Positions 45,416 through 54,456 are shown, counted from the first letter of the stretch. The stretch is 64,000 bases of DNA from Paracoccus lutimaris (GCF_003337565.1 NZ_QPJL01000009.1:1-64000), one strand, 5' to 3'. The notes: generated from the letters alone by a model not told the origin. Program-made: numbers and translations.

Positions 45416-45544
45416 CGCGCGGCAGATAAAACGCGGCGAAACATCTGACAGTTTCCGGCTCTCGGGACATGCACAAACGCGCCGGCAAGGCAGGCGCGCC
45501 ATCGCGCTGCTTCCGGCCATCGGCCTGAGCCGCGCATATTCGCC

Positions 45545-45766
45545 ATGATCGACAGCCGCCGCCCGCTGGCGCTGCTTTGTTGTATCCTTTCATGGGTGGC
45601 GATGACCAAGGGCGGGGCTGCGGCCCTGATCCCCGAAATGATGCGCCGGGGTTATTCCGGCGGTTTGGCGCCGGCCATTGCCGCCGTCCCGGTCCTCATC
45701 GGCATGAGAGGCGACACGGAATGGCGGCCGGGAATGGCACGGCGGATTTCCGCAAGGCCGGCTTGA
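45545..45766 (+). pseudogene. Possible remnant of a TRAP-type (DctM-like) permease gene
   Basis: An open frame of 73 codons includes MTKGGAAALIPEMMRRGYSGG followed by LAPAIAAVPVLIGM. The I-P-E-M-x-R-R-G-Y pattern and the following small hydrophobic residues resemble one short segment of TRAP large permeases. The flanking helices are missing and there is no ribosome site, so a decayed fragment is more likely than a working gene. Chance similarity cannot be excluded. Confidence 0.3.
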
Positions 45767-45944
45767 AAATCGCTGAACGCCATCGACTGCGCGAGTGCCG
45801 ATCCTGCGATATGCCGAACCCGCCTCCCGAACGGATCGGAAATTTGATCCTTTCCACAAAAAGGAAATCCCGTCGAGATTTTTCCATGATGCTTTGCAGC
45901 CGGAAAATTCCCCGCACGATCGTCAAAAAGCCTGTGGAAAAGGT

Positions 45945-45983
45945 CGGAAAAAACAAACGCCTGCCGGGAAATCCCCGGCAGGC
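45945..45983 (-). terminator. Rho-independent terminator of hvrA
   Basis: A stem of at least 10 bp (GCCTGCCGGG at 45959-45968 with CCCGGCAGGC at 45974-45983) with a 5-base loop is followed on the minus strand by GTTTGTTTTTT. It lies about 65 bases after the hvrA stop codon. Confidence 0.85.
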
Positions 45984-46048
45984 GGCAGGTTTATGTTCAA
46001 AATCCCCGGATTCGGCAGGAAATACCGTGGATTTCTGTTTCTGTCCGG

Positions 46049-46357
46049 TCAGATTTCCAGACTTTCCAGCGGCTTGCCGGCATCCAGAACCTCCTGAACC
46101 CAGCGCGGTTTGCGGCCGCGCCCCGTCCAGGTCTGTTCGGGATCCGAGGGGTTGGCATATTTGGGCGCAACCTTGCCGCGTGCCGCCTTGGTGACGGTCA
46201 GATCGGCAAGATTAAAGCCGAACTCGCGCGCGGCGGTTTCGGCGGCGGCCAAAGCCTCGCGCTTGCGGCGCTCCTCAAAGGTGGAAATGGCGCGGTCGAG
46301 CTTGTTTCTGAGATCACGAAGCTCGCGCAAGGACATGTTGTCCAGATCGATGCTCAT
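46049..46357 (-). CDS. hvrA: H-NS-family regulator HvrA
   Basis: The 102-residue protein has a coiled N-terminal oligomerisation part (LRELRDLRNKLDRAISTFEERRKREAL, in parts, residues 9-35) and an H-NS-type DNA-binding C-terminus with KYANPSDPEQTWTGRGRKPRW near residues 65-88. Its place after regA matches hvrA of Rhodobacter capsulatus, where it adjusts photosynthesis and nitrogen-fixation gene expression. In this organism it may act more generally on A+T-rich DNA. AGGAA precedes the ATG. A strong terminator follows. Confidence 0.9.
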   Translation of the reverse strand: MSIDLDNMSLRELRDLRNKLDRAISTFEERRKREALAAAETAAREFGFNLADLTVTKAARGKVAPKYANPSDPEQTWTGRGRKPRWVQEVLDAGKPLESLEI

Positions 46358-46439
46358 ATTTATGTTCCTGGGTTGGCAGATTGTATCTACCAATATTTTC
46401 ATTCAGGAATTAATTGCAACTGTTTTCCAGAGGTTATTA

Positions 46440-46988
46440 TTATCTAGGGCTTCGCTTGGCTAAAATCCGCTGCAAGGTGCGCCGGTGCATATGCAATCTG
46501 CGTGCCGTTTCGCTGACATTTCGGTCGCATTGCTCGTAAACGCGCTGGATATGTTCCCAGCGCACCCGGTCGGCCGACATCGGCGCCTCGGGCGGGGGCG
46601 GCAGGGTTTCGCCCCGCGACAGCAGCGCATGCATCACGTCATCGGCATCCGCGGGCTTGGCCAGATAATCGGTGGCGCCCATCTTGATTGCCGCAACGGC
46701 GGTCGCGATGGCGCCATAGCCGGTCAGGACGACGATGCGGGTATTCTCGCGCGCCTCGCGCAGGGCATCGACCACATCAAGACCGTTGCCATCCTCAAGC
46801 CGCAGATCCACCACGGCAAAGGCCGGCGCCCGGACTTGCACGGCGGCGCGGGCCTCGGCAACCGACAGGGCGCGGGTCACCTGAAAGCCGCGCTTCTCCA
46901 TCGCCCGGGCCAGCCGGTTCAGGAATATCTCGTCGTCATCGACCAGCAGCAGGCTGGGATCGGGTCCGATATCGTATTCGTCGGCCAT
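46440..46988 (-). CDS. regA: Redox response regulator RegA/ActR/PrrA
   Basis: The 182-residue regulator has a receiver domain (about residues 9-125; acceptor aspartate in FAVVDLRLEDGNGLDVV near residue 62, switch residues in VVLTGYG and DYLAKPAD) and a Fis-type helix-turn-helix at the C-terminus (VYEQCDRNVSETARRLHMHRRTLQRIL, in parts). It controls genes for respiration, nitrogen, carbon and hydrogen metabolism according to redox state. GGAAGGGG precedes the ATG at 46988. senC lies 63 bp upstream on the same strand. Confidence 0.96.
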   Translation of the reverse strand: MADEYDIGPDPSLLLVDDDEIFLNRLARAMEKRGFQVTRALSVAEARAAVQVRAPAFAVVDLRLEDGNGLDVVDALREARENTRIVVLTGYGAIATAVAAIKMGATDYLAKPADADDVMHALLSRGETLPPPPEAPMSADRVRWEHIQRVYEQCDRNVSETARRLHMHRRTLQRILAKRSPR

Positions 46989-47051
46989 ATGCGCGCCCCT
47001 TCCGAAAGCTGACAGGTCCATATGTCCATTCTGGCCTGCGGTCAAATCCGG

Positions 47052-47681
47052 CTAGCCTGTTGCCCCGATAAAACAGGCGGTTCGGTCGGCCATTTCCTGC
47101 GGGGGGACATCGCGGCCAAAGAATTCGACCGTTCCGGCATCGGGCATGACCAGATAGGTATTGGTCATGTGATCGACCAGATAATTCTCGGGATCGTCCT
47201 GATCGTTGATGCGATAGAAATTGCGCCAGGATTTCGATACCGCGTCGATTTCTTCGGGCGAGCCGGTCAGGCCGATCATCCGTTCATGCATCGCGCTGAC
47301 AAAGCTGGCCAGAACTTCGGGCGTGTCGCGTTTGGGATCGACCGAGATGAACACCGGCGTGACCTCGATCCCGCGCTCCTGCAGCATGGCGACGGCCTCG
47401 GCATTGCGGGCACTATCCATCGGGCAGACATCGGGGCAATAGGTATAGCCGAAATACAGCAGCGCCGGCTTGGCAAAGACCTGCTCCGAGCTGATGCGCG
47501 CGCCGGTCTGGTCGGTCAGGGTGAAGGGTCCGCCCAGCTGGTCAAAGCCCCCGGCCATCGCGCTTTTGCGGCAGCCGGCATAGGGGTCGCTGCCACCGCG
47601 CGACAGCCACAGCGAGCCGGTGACCAGCACCAGCCCCGCCGCCACGCCGCCGAGTATCAGGATGCGCCTGTCCTTGTTCAT
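47052..47681 (-). CDS. senC: SCO/SenC/PrrC copper chaperone
   Basis: The 209-residue protein is anchored by an N-terminal helix (residues 7-26) and has a thioredoxin-like periplasmic domain with the copper site YFGYTYCPDVCPMD near residues 75-88 and the histidine ligand in VDHMTNTYL near 170. It delivers copper to the CuA site of cytochrome oxidase. It stands between regA and the divergent regB, as in other Rhodobacterales, and in that group it also influences RegB signalling. Confidence 0.94.
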   Translation of the reverse strand: MNKDRRILILGGVAAGLVLVTGSLWLSRGGSDPYAGCRKSAMAGGFDQLGGPFTLTDQTGARISSEQVFAKPALLYFGYTYCPDVCPMDSARNAEAVAMLQERGIEVTPVFISVDPKRDTPEVLASFVSAMHERMIGLTGSPEEIDAVSKSWRNFYRINDQDDPENYLVDHMTNTYLVMPDAGTVEFFGRDVPPQEMADRTACFIGATG

Positions 47682-47772
47682 ATCCGTCGCTCCGTTTCAT
47701 ACGCCTGCATTGATCGCCCATCCGATGCTGGGTATCAATGCCGCCAAGCCATTCCCGACCCCAAGGCTTCGC

Positions 47773-49116
47773 ATGCCCTTCGGACTTGTCACCCGCCGCA
47801 TCGCCCTGTTGCCCGGCCAACCCGGACCCGAGCCGATCCGGCTGGGCACGCTGATCCTGCTGCGTTGGGTGGCGATTGCCGGCCAGCTGGCTGCGGTTTG
47901 CGGGGCGCTGCTGATCGGGGCCGAGTTTGCGCTGGCCCCGGTTCTGGTGGTGATCGCGCTGGCCGCCGCGCTGAACCTGACGCTGATGATTCGCCAAGGC
48001 CGGCGGGTCTCGGCCTATGAGGCGGCGTGGCAGCTGGGCTATGACCTGACGCAGGTGGCGGTGCTGCTGGCGCTGACCGGCGGGCTTGCCAATCCCTTTG
48101 CGCTGCTGCTTCTGGTGCCGGTGACCATCGCCGCGACGGCCCTGCCCGGCCGGCAGCTGGTGATGCTGGCCATCACGACTGTGGTCATGGTGACGCTGAC
48201 CGGGATCCTTGCACAGCCGCTCAGTTTCCGGCCCGATCCTCCGATCCGCCTTCAGCAACCGCTGCTGGTCGGGCACTGGTTCGCCATCGTGATCGGCGCG
48301 GCCTTTTTCGCCGCCTTCGCCCGCCGCGTCGCAGCCGAGCTGAACGCCAGTTCCGAGGCGCTTTTCGCCGCGCGCATGGCGCTGGAACGCGAGCAAAGGC
48401 TGCAACATCTGGGCGGAGTCGTCGCCGCCGCCGCGCATGAGCTGGGCACGCCGCTGGCCACGATCAAGCTGGTCAGCGCCGAGCTGGCCGACGAACTGGC
48501 CGAAGCCCTGCCCGACCGCGAGGATCTGGCCGAGGACGTCACCATCCTGCGCCAGTCCGCCGATCGCTGCCGCGACATCATGCGCTCGATGGGGGCGTCG
48601 GGGCGCGACGACCTGCTGATCCGCTCGGCGCCGCTGGCCGAAGTTCTAGCCGAGGCCGCCGCCCCGCATCGCGATCGCGGCACCGATATCGTCATCGAGG
48701 CTCGGGGCGATATGCCGATCATCCAGCGCGACGCGGCGGTCATCCATGGTCTGCGCAACCTGATCCAGAACGCCGTGGATTTCGCCAGTCGTCGGGTCGT
48801 CATCCAGGCGCAGCGCGACCGGCGCGAATTGCGGATCAGGATTTCCGACGACGGCCCGGGCTTTCCGGCCACGCTTTTGCCGCGCATCGGCAGCCCCTTC
48901 CTGACCACCCGCCCCCGCGCCGAGGACGGCCGCAGCTATGAGGGTATGGGCCTTGGCCTGTTCATCGCCAAGGCGCTTTTGCAGGGATCAGGCGCGCGGC
49001 TCAGCTTTGGAAATGGCCTCAAAGGCGGGGCCGAGGTCACCGTGATCTGGCCTCTGGCGCGGATCGAGACCGAGGATCGTGGTGCTTTGGGCCCAAATCC
49101 GGAAATTCTTTCGTGA
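47773..49116 (+). CDS. regB: Redox sensor histidine kinase RegB/PrrB
   Basis: The 447-residue kinase has six membrane helices in about residues 25-180, with the ubiquinone-binding GGxxNPF motif (GGLANPF) near 103-109. The phospho-acceptor box AAAAHELGTPLATIKL has H222, and the redox cysteine is C266 in DRCRDIM, close to the numbering reported for R. capsulatus RegB. The ATPase domain has NAVDFA and GMGLGLFIAK. It phosphorylates RegA under reducing conditions. ATG at 47773 follows AAGG; a longer start at 47725 is possible. Confidence 0.95.
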   Translation: MPFGLVTRRIALLPGQPGPEPIRLGTLILLRWVAIAGQLAAVCGALLIGAEFALAPVLVVIALAAALNLTLMIRQGRRVSAYEAAWQLGYDLTQVAVLLALTGGLANPFALLLLVPVTIAATALPGRQLVMLAITTVVMVTLTGILAQPLSFRPDPPIRLQQPLLVGHWFAIVIGAAFFAAFARRVAAELNASSEALFAARMALEREQRLQHLGGVVAAAAHELGTPLATIKLVSAELADELAEALPDREDLAEDVTILRQSADRCRDIMRSMGASGRDDLLIRSAPLAEVLAEAAAPHRDRGTDIVIEARGDMPIIQRDAAVIHGLRNLIQNAVDFASRRVVIQAQRDRRELRIRISDDGPGFPATLLPRIGSPFLTTRPRAEDGRSYEGMGLGLFIAKALLQGSGARLSFGNGLKGGAEVTVIWPLARIETEDRGALGPNPEILS

Positions 49117-49194
49117 TTCACTTTGAGTGTTAACCATTTCTTGATTATCTCCCTATAGTTGTTTCCGTGGTTATTTTTCTTACGGGTGTGGGCG

Positions 49195-50787
49195 ATGGTC
49201 GGACAGTTTCTCATCGCATTCGCAGCGGCAGCGGTTGCCGTCATGCTGGCATTGACGGCGATCTGGGCGATCGACCGGCGTCGGCGCTGGGTCGGGTCGG
49301 CATTGCGGCTGGATCGCGACATTGAACCAATCGTTTTTCTGTTTCGCGACCGGCATCTGATCGACGCGACCGCGCCGGCGCGCGCGCTGCTTTCTGCCCT
49401 GCCGGGCGACAGCGAATGGCAGCGGCTCAGCGGCTGGCTGTCGATGCGCCTTCCGGATGCGGCGGCGATCCTGTCGGATCCCGACCGGCCGCCGCGGGTC
49501 GAACTGGCCGAGCAGTCGAAAGACCCGCAATTGCGGCTTCTGGCCGAGGATCTCGCCGACGGGATCCTGCGTATCACCCTGACCGACCCCAATGCCGAGA
49601 ATGCCGGGATCGTCGTCGACTCGCTCTCCTTCGCGGCGATGGAGCATGAGCTGGAAATCCTGCGCTCCACCATGGACCATTCGCCGATGCTGGCCTGGCG
49701 GCAGGACCGGAACGGCAATGTGACCTGGGCGAATTCGGCCTATCTCGACCTCGCCGAGGCAAAATCCGGGGGTGAGACGGTCTGGCCGCTGCCGCAGCCG
49801 ATCGATCTGTCGGCGCGTCCGGCACCGGGACCGGCGAATGGCGCATCGCGGCGCGTGCAGGTCGAATATGACGGGCATGTGCGCTGGTATGACTGCCATA
49901 TCCACGAGGTTGCCGACCAGACCGTCGCCATCGCCTTGCCGGCCGATGCGGCGGTGCGGGCCGAACGCAGCCTGCGCGAATTCGTCCAGACGCTGACCAA
50001 GACCTTTGCCGACCTGCCCATCGGGCTGGCGATCTTTGACCGCGACCGCAACCTGCAGCTCTTCAACCCGGCGCTGATCGATCTGACCGGGCTGGCGACG
50101 GGTTTTCTGACCGCGCGGCCAACGCTTTACGCCTTTCTGGACCGCCTGCGCGAGGCGCGGATGGTGCCGGAGCCTAAGGATTACCGCAGCTGGCGCAACC
50201 AGATGAACTCGCTTGAGGCGGCGGCGGCCTCTGGCCATCACGTCGAAATCTGGTCCCTGCCGGGTGGCCAGACCTATCGCGTCACCGGCCGTCCGCATCC
50301 CGATGGCGCGGTGGCCTTCCTGTTCGAGGACATCACTTCCGAAATTTCGCTGACACGAAAGTTCCGCGCCGATCTGTCGCTGGGCGCCGAGGTTCTCGAC
50401 GCGCTCGAGGATGCGGTGGCGGTTTTTGGCGGGAATGGCGATCTGCTGACCTCGAACCGGCGCTATCTCGAGCTTTGGGGCAGCACGTCGCGGCCGACGC
50501 TGGACGACCATATCGCCGGCTGGCTTGCGGCCAGCGGTCAAAGCCCCGGCCTGACCGCGCTGCGCGAGGCGCTGAACGCGGCGCTGCCCGATGAGCCGCT
50601 GCGCGGCGCCATGGCCGGCCCTTCGGGTGGGCTGATGTCCTGGGGGTTGCGCCCCTTGTCGGGGGGCCGCGTCCTGATCAGCTTTGCCAATGCCATGCCG
50701 GCGCCGGTCGCGCCGCGCCTGCCGCAAAGCGCCGAGGTTGCGCCCAAGCTGCCCGGCGATCCGCCCGCACAGCGCGCGATCGGTTGA
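49195..50787 (+). CDS. Membrane-anchored PAS protein without a kinase domain
   Basis: The 530-residue product has one N-terminal membrane helix (about residues 3-25) and at least three PAS-like modules: around 150-220 (MDHSPMLAWRQDRNGNVTWANSAYLDLA, in parts), 270-390 (FADLPIGLAIFDRDRNLQLFNPAL and FLFEDITSEI), and 395-500 (LDALEDAVAVFGGNGDLLTSN). No histidine-kinase, GGDEF or EAL domain follows. Similar proteins occur in Rhodobacterales and look like truncated sensor kinases. The ATG at 49195 is one of several possible starts. It lies 78 bp after regB on the same strand. Confidence 0.8.
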   Translation: MVGQFLIAFAAAAVAVMLALTAIWAIDRRRRWVGSALRLDRDIEPIVFLFRDRHLIDATAPARALLSALPGDSEWQRLSGWLSMRLPDAAAILSDPDRPPRVELAEQSKDPQLRLLAEDLADGILRITLTDPNAENAGIVVDSLSFAAMEHELEILRSTMDHSPMLAWRQDRNGNVTWANSAYLDLAEAKSGGETVWPLPQPIDLSARPAPGPANGASRRVQVEYDGHVRWYDCHIHEVADQTVAIALPADAAVRAERSLREFVQTLTKTFADLPIGLAIFDRDRNLQLFNPALIDLTGLATGFLTARPTLYAFLDRLREARMVPEPKDYRSWRNQMNSLEAAAASGHHVEIWSLPGGQTYRVTGRPHPDGAVAFLFEDITSEISLTRKFRADLSLGAEVLDALEDAVAVFGGNGDLLTSNRRYLELWGSTSRPTLDDHIAGWLAASGQSPGLTALREALNAALPDEPLRGAMAGPSGGLMSWGLRPLSGGRVLISFANAMPAPVAPRLPQSAEVAPKLPGDPPAQRAIG

Positions 50788-50890
50788 CCAGTTTGTGGCG
50801 CCGGGGATTGCCTTGGCGACCGGATCGCGCTTCGTTATGTGGCGAATGCATGGCGATGCGGTCCCGGCGGGGCATCGATAGGGGCGGCAG

Positions 50891-51523
50891 ATGGATGTGA
50901 ATATTCTGGCGGGACGGCGAGTGCTGTTCGTCATGGCGGTCGAGGCGGAATACGGCGCCGCGCTGCGCGCCCGTATCCAGCCCCTGATGACCGGCGTCGG
51001 CCCGGTCGAGGCGGCGGTCGAGCTGACCGCCCTGCTGTCACAGCTGGCGGCGCGCGGCGAATTGCCGGAACTGGTGGTATCGCTGGGGTCCGCCGGGTCG
51101 CGGGTGCTGGAACAGGCGGCGGTCTATCAGGTCTCGGCGGTGGAATATCGCGACATGGATGCCTCGGCCTTGGGGTTTGCCAAGGGCGAGATGCCGTTTT
51201 CCGGCCTGCCTGTCCGCATCGAGCTGCCGTTGCAGATCCCCGGCATCCCGCATGCCTCGATCGCGACCGGCGGCAGCATCGTCAGCGGCCGCGCCTATGA
51301 CGAGATCGCCGCCGATATGGTCGATATGGAGACTTTTGCCGTTCTGCGTGCCTGCCAACATTTCGGCCTGCCACTGATCGGTCTGCGCGGCATTTCCGAC
51401 GGGGCCGAGGATCTGTCGCACCTGTCCGACTGGACGCAATACCTGCATCTGGTCGATGAACGTCTGGCGGCGGCGATCGATCTGCTGGAACAGGAGCTGC
51501 TGCGGGGCGATCTGCTGGTCTGA
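50891..51523 (+). CDS. 5'-Methylthioadenosine/S-adenosylhomocysteine nucleosidase
   Basis: The 210-residue enzyme cleaves the glycosidic bond of MTA and SAH, freeing adenine. The start VLFVMAVEAEYG (residues 11-22), GVGPVEAAV near 35, VSLGSAGS near 63, DMETFAVLRACQHFGLP near 144 and the catalytic aspartate in ISDGAED near 166-172 match MtnN. GGCGGCAG precedes the ATG. It is convergent with the DUF4139 gene. Confidence 0.87.
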   Translation: MDVNILAGRRVLFVMAVEAEYGAALRARIQPLMTGVGPVEAAVELTALLSQLAARGELPELVVSLGSAGSRVLEQAAVYQVSAVEYRDMDASALGFAKGEMPFSGLPVRIELPLQIPGIPHASIATGGSIVSGRAYDEIAADMVDMETFAVLRACQHFGLPLIGLRGISDGAEDLSHLSDWTQYLHLVDERLAAAIDLLEQELLRGDLLV

Positions 51524-51565
51524 CGCGGGACCGATGGGCCCTGCGTGCCATATCGCAAGATCAGA

Positions 51566-53221
51566 TCAGTCGTCGAAAAGCGCCATCCCGTCGGGCCAGC
51601 GCAATGAGGTCGTCAGGGTGATCTTCTGCTCTTCGCCCGGTGCGATCTTGCCATTCCAGACCAGCAATCCGCGCTTGCCCTCGGGGTCGGTTTCATCCGG
51701 GGCGGGGTCGGCGGACCAGTCCACCCGCAGATCCTCTTGCCGCGAGACGGGGACCTGATCGATCACCCGCAGCGGCCATTCCTCGGCGGTCAGGTTGCGG
51801 ATGCCAAGAATTGCAGTTTCCGTCCGTTCCGCGGATTTCAGGATCAGGCCGCTATTGCCCTCGGTCTCGTCAGGCAGCTGGCGTTCCAGCTTGATGCCGG
51901 TCAGGGGGCCGAAGCCCAGCTTCATGTCGTCGCCCGCCGCCGTCAGTTCCAGCGTGCCGCGTCCGACCATCGCGCCATCGGCATAGAAGGTCGCCTCGCC
52001 GGGCAGGATCACCGCCCCGGTCGAGTTCACCGTATCCGCCACCAGATAGGCGCTGTTGTCACGGCTGGGCACGGCCTCGGCCACGATTTCGGGGGTCAGC
52101 GCATGCGAATCCAGCGGCAGGCGCAGCGCATCGGCGCCGTCGCGGATATCGACCGGGGTCGGATAGTCATAGACCTCCGTCTCGCCCACCACGGCCAAGA
52201 GGGCGGAGGCGACCACGGGCTGTTCATCGACCACGACCGGCTCGACCTCGGTGATCGGTGCGACATAGCCGCCCTCTTGCATCCGGGCGCTGTCGGCGGC
52301 CATCATGGCGGGCTCGCTGCCGGAATAGAGCTTGCTGTCCTTATCCATGACGCGCACGAAATGGGGACTCAGCTCGCTGGGCGCGGCCTGATCCATCGGC
52401 CGCGCGGTCGACAGCGTCAGATGCACACCGGTCCAGTCCTCGCCGCTGTTTTGGGCCACCATCAGCCCGCGATCCATGCTTAGCTTGGCCTCCTTGCGCT
52501 GCAAGGACAGGTCATAGACCGGCTGCCAACTGGCCTGCCGGGTCAGCGAGGCAATGCGGATGCTGGCCGGGGCACCATTGCCCTGAACCGCGATGACCAG
52601 CGCCGAGGTCTGGTTTTCCGGTGCCCGCAGCGCTTCAAGCCGGGTTCTGGCGCGGTCGATCTCTTTGTCCATATCCTCGCGGGTGCGGTTGGCGGCCTCG
52701 GCCTCGGCGGCGGTGCGGACGATGGTCTGACGCGCCTCGATCATCTGGTCGCGGGCCGAGGCGGTCAGCCCGGCGAAATCACCCGCCACGCTGTCGGATT
52801 CCGCCAGTTTCATCAGGAATTCGATCATGTCCTCGGCGGCGGTGCCGCGTGCGGTGATCTCGGCCACGCGGGCATCATGCTGGGCCAATGCGTCCTCAAG
52901 CCGGCGGACCATATCCTTGGCGGCAAGGAATTCCGTGGTTTCCACGGGGGCGGCGGGCAGGGCGCGGTTGATTTGCAGGCTGACTGCACCAATGGTCGCG
53001 CCTTCGCCGGTCACGCGCAGCGTGCTTGGGTCGATGTCCACGGGCATGCCGGTCACCACCAGCTCATGCGCGCCCTGCGGCAGATCCATCTGGACCGTAC
53101 GGTTGACGCCGGCGCCCCAGGGATAGACGGTGACCGCATCGATCCGGGCGGTGGTTTCAAACCGGTCGGCCAGGGCCGGGCCGGACAGAAGAATGGCGGT
53201 GGAAATCAGCAGGTAACGCAT
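51566..53221 (-). CDS. DUF4139/DUF4140 exported protein (mucoidy inhibitor A family)
   Basis: The 551-residue protein has a Sec signal peptide (MRYLLISTAILLSGPALA-D), an N-terminal DUF4140 domain with AVTVYPWGAGVNR near 26-38, a long coiled-coil (about 95-205), and a C-terminal DUF4139 domain with YDLSLQRKEAKLSMDRGLMVAQNSGEDW in parts near 230-260. The family, named for a Streptomyces/Pseudomonas mucoidy effect, has no proven activity. AGGGG precedes the ATG at 53221. Placement between a nucleosidase and asd gives no functional clue. Confidence 0.85.
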   Translation of the reverse strand: MRYLLISTAILLSGPALADRFETTARIDAVTVYPWGAGVNRTVQMDLPQGAHELVVTGMPVDIDPSTLRVTGEGATIGAVSLQINRALPAAPVETTEFLAAKDMVRRLEDALAQHDARVAEITARGTAAEDMIEFLMKLAESDSVAGDFAGLTASARDQMIEARQTIVRTAAEAEAANRTREDMDKEIDRARTRLEALRAPENQTSALVIAVQGNGAPASIRIASLTRQASWQPVYDLSLQRKEAKLSMDRGLMVAQNSGEDWTGVHLTLSTARPMDQAAPSELSPHFVRVMDKDSKLYSGSEPAMMAADSARMQEGGYVAPITEVEPVVVDEQPVVASALLAVVGETEVYDYPTPVDIRDGADALRLPLDSHALTPEIVAEAVPSRDNSAYLVADTVNSTGAVILPGEATFYADGAMVGRGTLELTAAGDDMKLGFGPLTGIKLERQLPDETEGNSGLILKSAERTETAILGIRNLTAEEWPLRVIDQVPVSRQEDLRVDWSADPAPDETDPEGKRGLLVWNGKIAPGEEQKITLTTSLRWPDGMALFDD

Positions 53222-53264
53222 CGGGACCCCTAAATGAACGCGCAACCAAGCTTGACGAGGGGCG

Positions 53265-53300
53265 GTCAAAAAGCAAGAGGGCGCCCCGCGGGACGCCCTC
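53265..53300 (-). terminator. Rho-independent terminator of asd
   Basis: GAGGGCG at 53277-53283 pairs with CGCCCTC at 53294-53300. On the minus strand the stem is followed by TTGCTTTTTGACC. It lies 20 bases after the asd stop. Confidence 0.75.
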
Positions 53301-53320
53301 ACAAGACCGTAGGGTCTGGT

Positions 53321-54343
53321 TCAGCCCTTTTTCAGGCAGCGATTGCCCAGCAGCTCTGCGATCTGGACCGCGTTCAGCGCCGCGCCCTTGCGCAGGTTGT
53401 CCGAGACGCACCACAGGTTCAGCGCGTTTTCCGCCGTCACGTCCTGACGGATGCGCGACACGAAGGTGGCGAAATCGCCCACGCATTCGACCGGGGTCGC
53501 GTAGCCGCCCGGCTCGCGCTTGTCGATGACCAGCACGCCCGGCGCCTCGCGCAGGATGTCGCGGGCCTCGTCCTCGTCCAGGAAATCCTCGAACTCGACG
53601 TTGATCGCTTCCGAATGGCCGACAAAGACCGGCACCCGCACGCAGGTCGCAGTGACCTTGATCGAGGGGTCCATGATCTTTTTCGTCTCGGCCGCCATCT
53701 TCCATTCTTCCTTGGTGTCGCCACTGTCCAGGAAGACGTCGATCTGCGGGATCACGTTGAAGGCGATCTGCTTCTGGAACTTCTTGGGCTCGACCTCCTG
53801 GCCGGGCACATACATGCCCTTGGTCTGGTTCCACAATTCGTCCATGCCGTCCTTGCCCGCGCCCGAGACCGACTGATAGGTCGAGACGACGACGCGCTTG
53901 ATCCGCGCGCGGTCATGCAGGGGCTTCAGCGCCACCACCATCTGCGCGGTCGAGCAGTTGGGGTTCGCGATGATCATCTTGTTGCGATAGTTCTCGACCG
54001 CGTCCGGGTTCACCTCGGGCACGACCAGCGGGATCGCCGGGTCATAGCGGTAAAGCGAGCTGTTATCGATCACCACGCAGCCCTGCGAGGCGGCGATGGG
54101 GGCATATTGCTTGGTCGCGTCCGAGCCGATGGCGAACAGCGCGATGTCGTAGCCGGTAAAGTCGAAACCCTCGATATCCTTGGTCTTCAGGGTCTTGTCG
54201 CCATAGCTGACCTCAGTGCCAAGGCTCCGGCGCGAAGCCAGAGCAACAACCTCATCGGCAGGGAACTCGCGCTCGGCGAGTATGTTCAGCATTTCACGGC
54301 CCACGTTCCCCGTGGCGCCGGCGACAACGACCTTGTAGCCCAT
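53321..54343 (-). CDS. asd: Aspartate-semialdehyde dehydrogenase
   Basis: The 340-residue enzyme reduces aspartyl phosphate to aspartate semialdehyde with NADPH, the branch to lysine, threonine and methionine. The NADP loop VVVAGATGNVGREML is at residues 5-19, the catalytic cysteine is C130 in IIANPNCSTAQM, and the active-site histidine lies in the GHSEAINVEF segment. AGGAG precedes the ATG at 54343. The upstream region shared with a nitronate monooxygenase gene has operator-like repeats. Confidence 0.96.
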   Translation of the reverse strand: MGYKVVVAGATGNVGREMLNILAEREFPADEVVALASRRSLGTEVSYGDKTLKTKDIEGFDFTGYDIALFAIGSDATKQYAPIAASQGCVVIDNSSLYRYDPAIPLVVPEVNPDAVENYRNKMIIANPNCSTAQMVVALKPLHDRARIKRVVVSTYQSVSGAGKDGMDELWNQTKGMYVPGQEVEPKKFQKQIAFNVIPQIDVFLDSGDTKEEWKMAAETKKIMDPSIKVTATCVRVPVFVGHSEAINVEFEDFLDEDEARDILREAPGVLVIDKREPGGYATPVECVGDFATFVSRIRQDVTAENALNLWCVSDNLRKGAALNAVQIAELLGNRCLKKG

Positions 54344-54406
54344 TGGGGGTCTCCTGATATAAAGGACAGCGCGATATAGGGCAGGATCGCGGAAAGCGAA
54401 AGCAAC

Positions 54407-54439
54407 ATATCGGCGATTTGACAGGTATATTGGCGATTT
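54407..54439. repeat. Direct repeats ATATYGGCGATTT with 20-bp period
   Basis: ATATCGGCGATTT at 54407-54419 and ATATTGGCGATTT at 54427-54439 differ at one base and are exactly 20 bp apart, about two turns of DNA. They could bind a regulator cooperatively. They lie 64-96 bases upstream of the asd start. Confidence 0.5.
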
Positions 54440-54456
54440 ATCGTCATTATGACGAT
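54440..54456. promoter_or_regulatory. 17-bp palindrome ATCGTCATTATGACGAT, possible operator
   Basis: The arms ATCGTCAT and ATGACGAT are perfect inverted repeats around one base. The core CGTCATNATGACG is the same as at 12566-12578. It follows directly after the two direct repeats and lies about 107 bases before the nitronate monooxygenase start. Confidence 0.5.

Larger units (their letters stand above)
45416..46048. other. 633-bp poorly coding region between an HD hydrolase gene and hvrA
   Basis: No complete gene is convincing. It contains a 73-codon open frame that may be a permease remnant (45545-45766), a stretch from about 45830 to 45957 with more A and T than the surroundings, and the hvrA terminator at 45945-45983. 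Confidence 0.6.
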
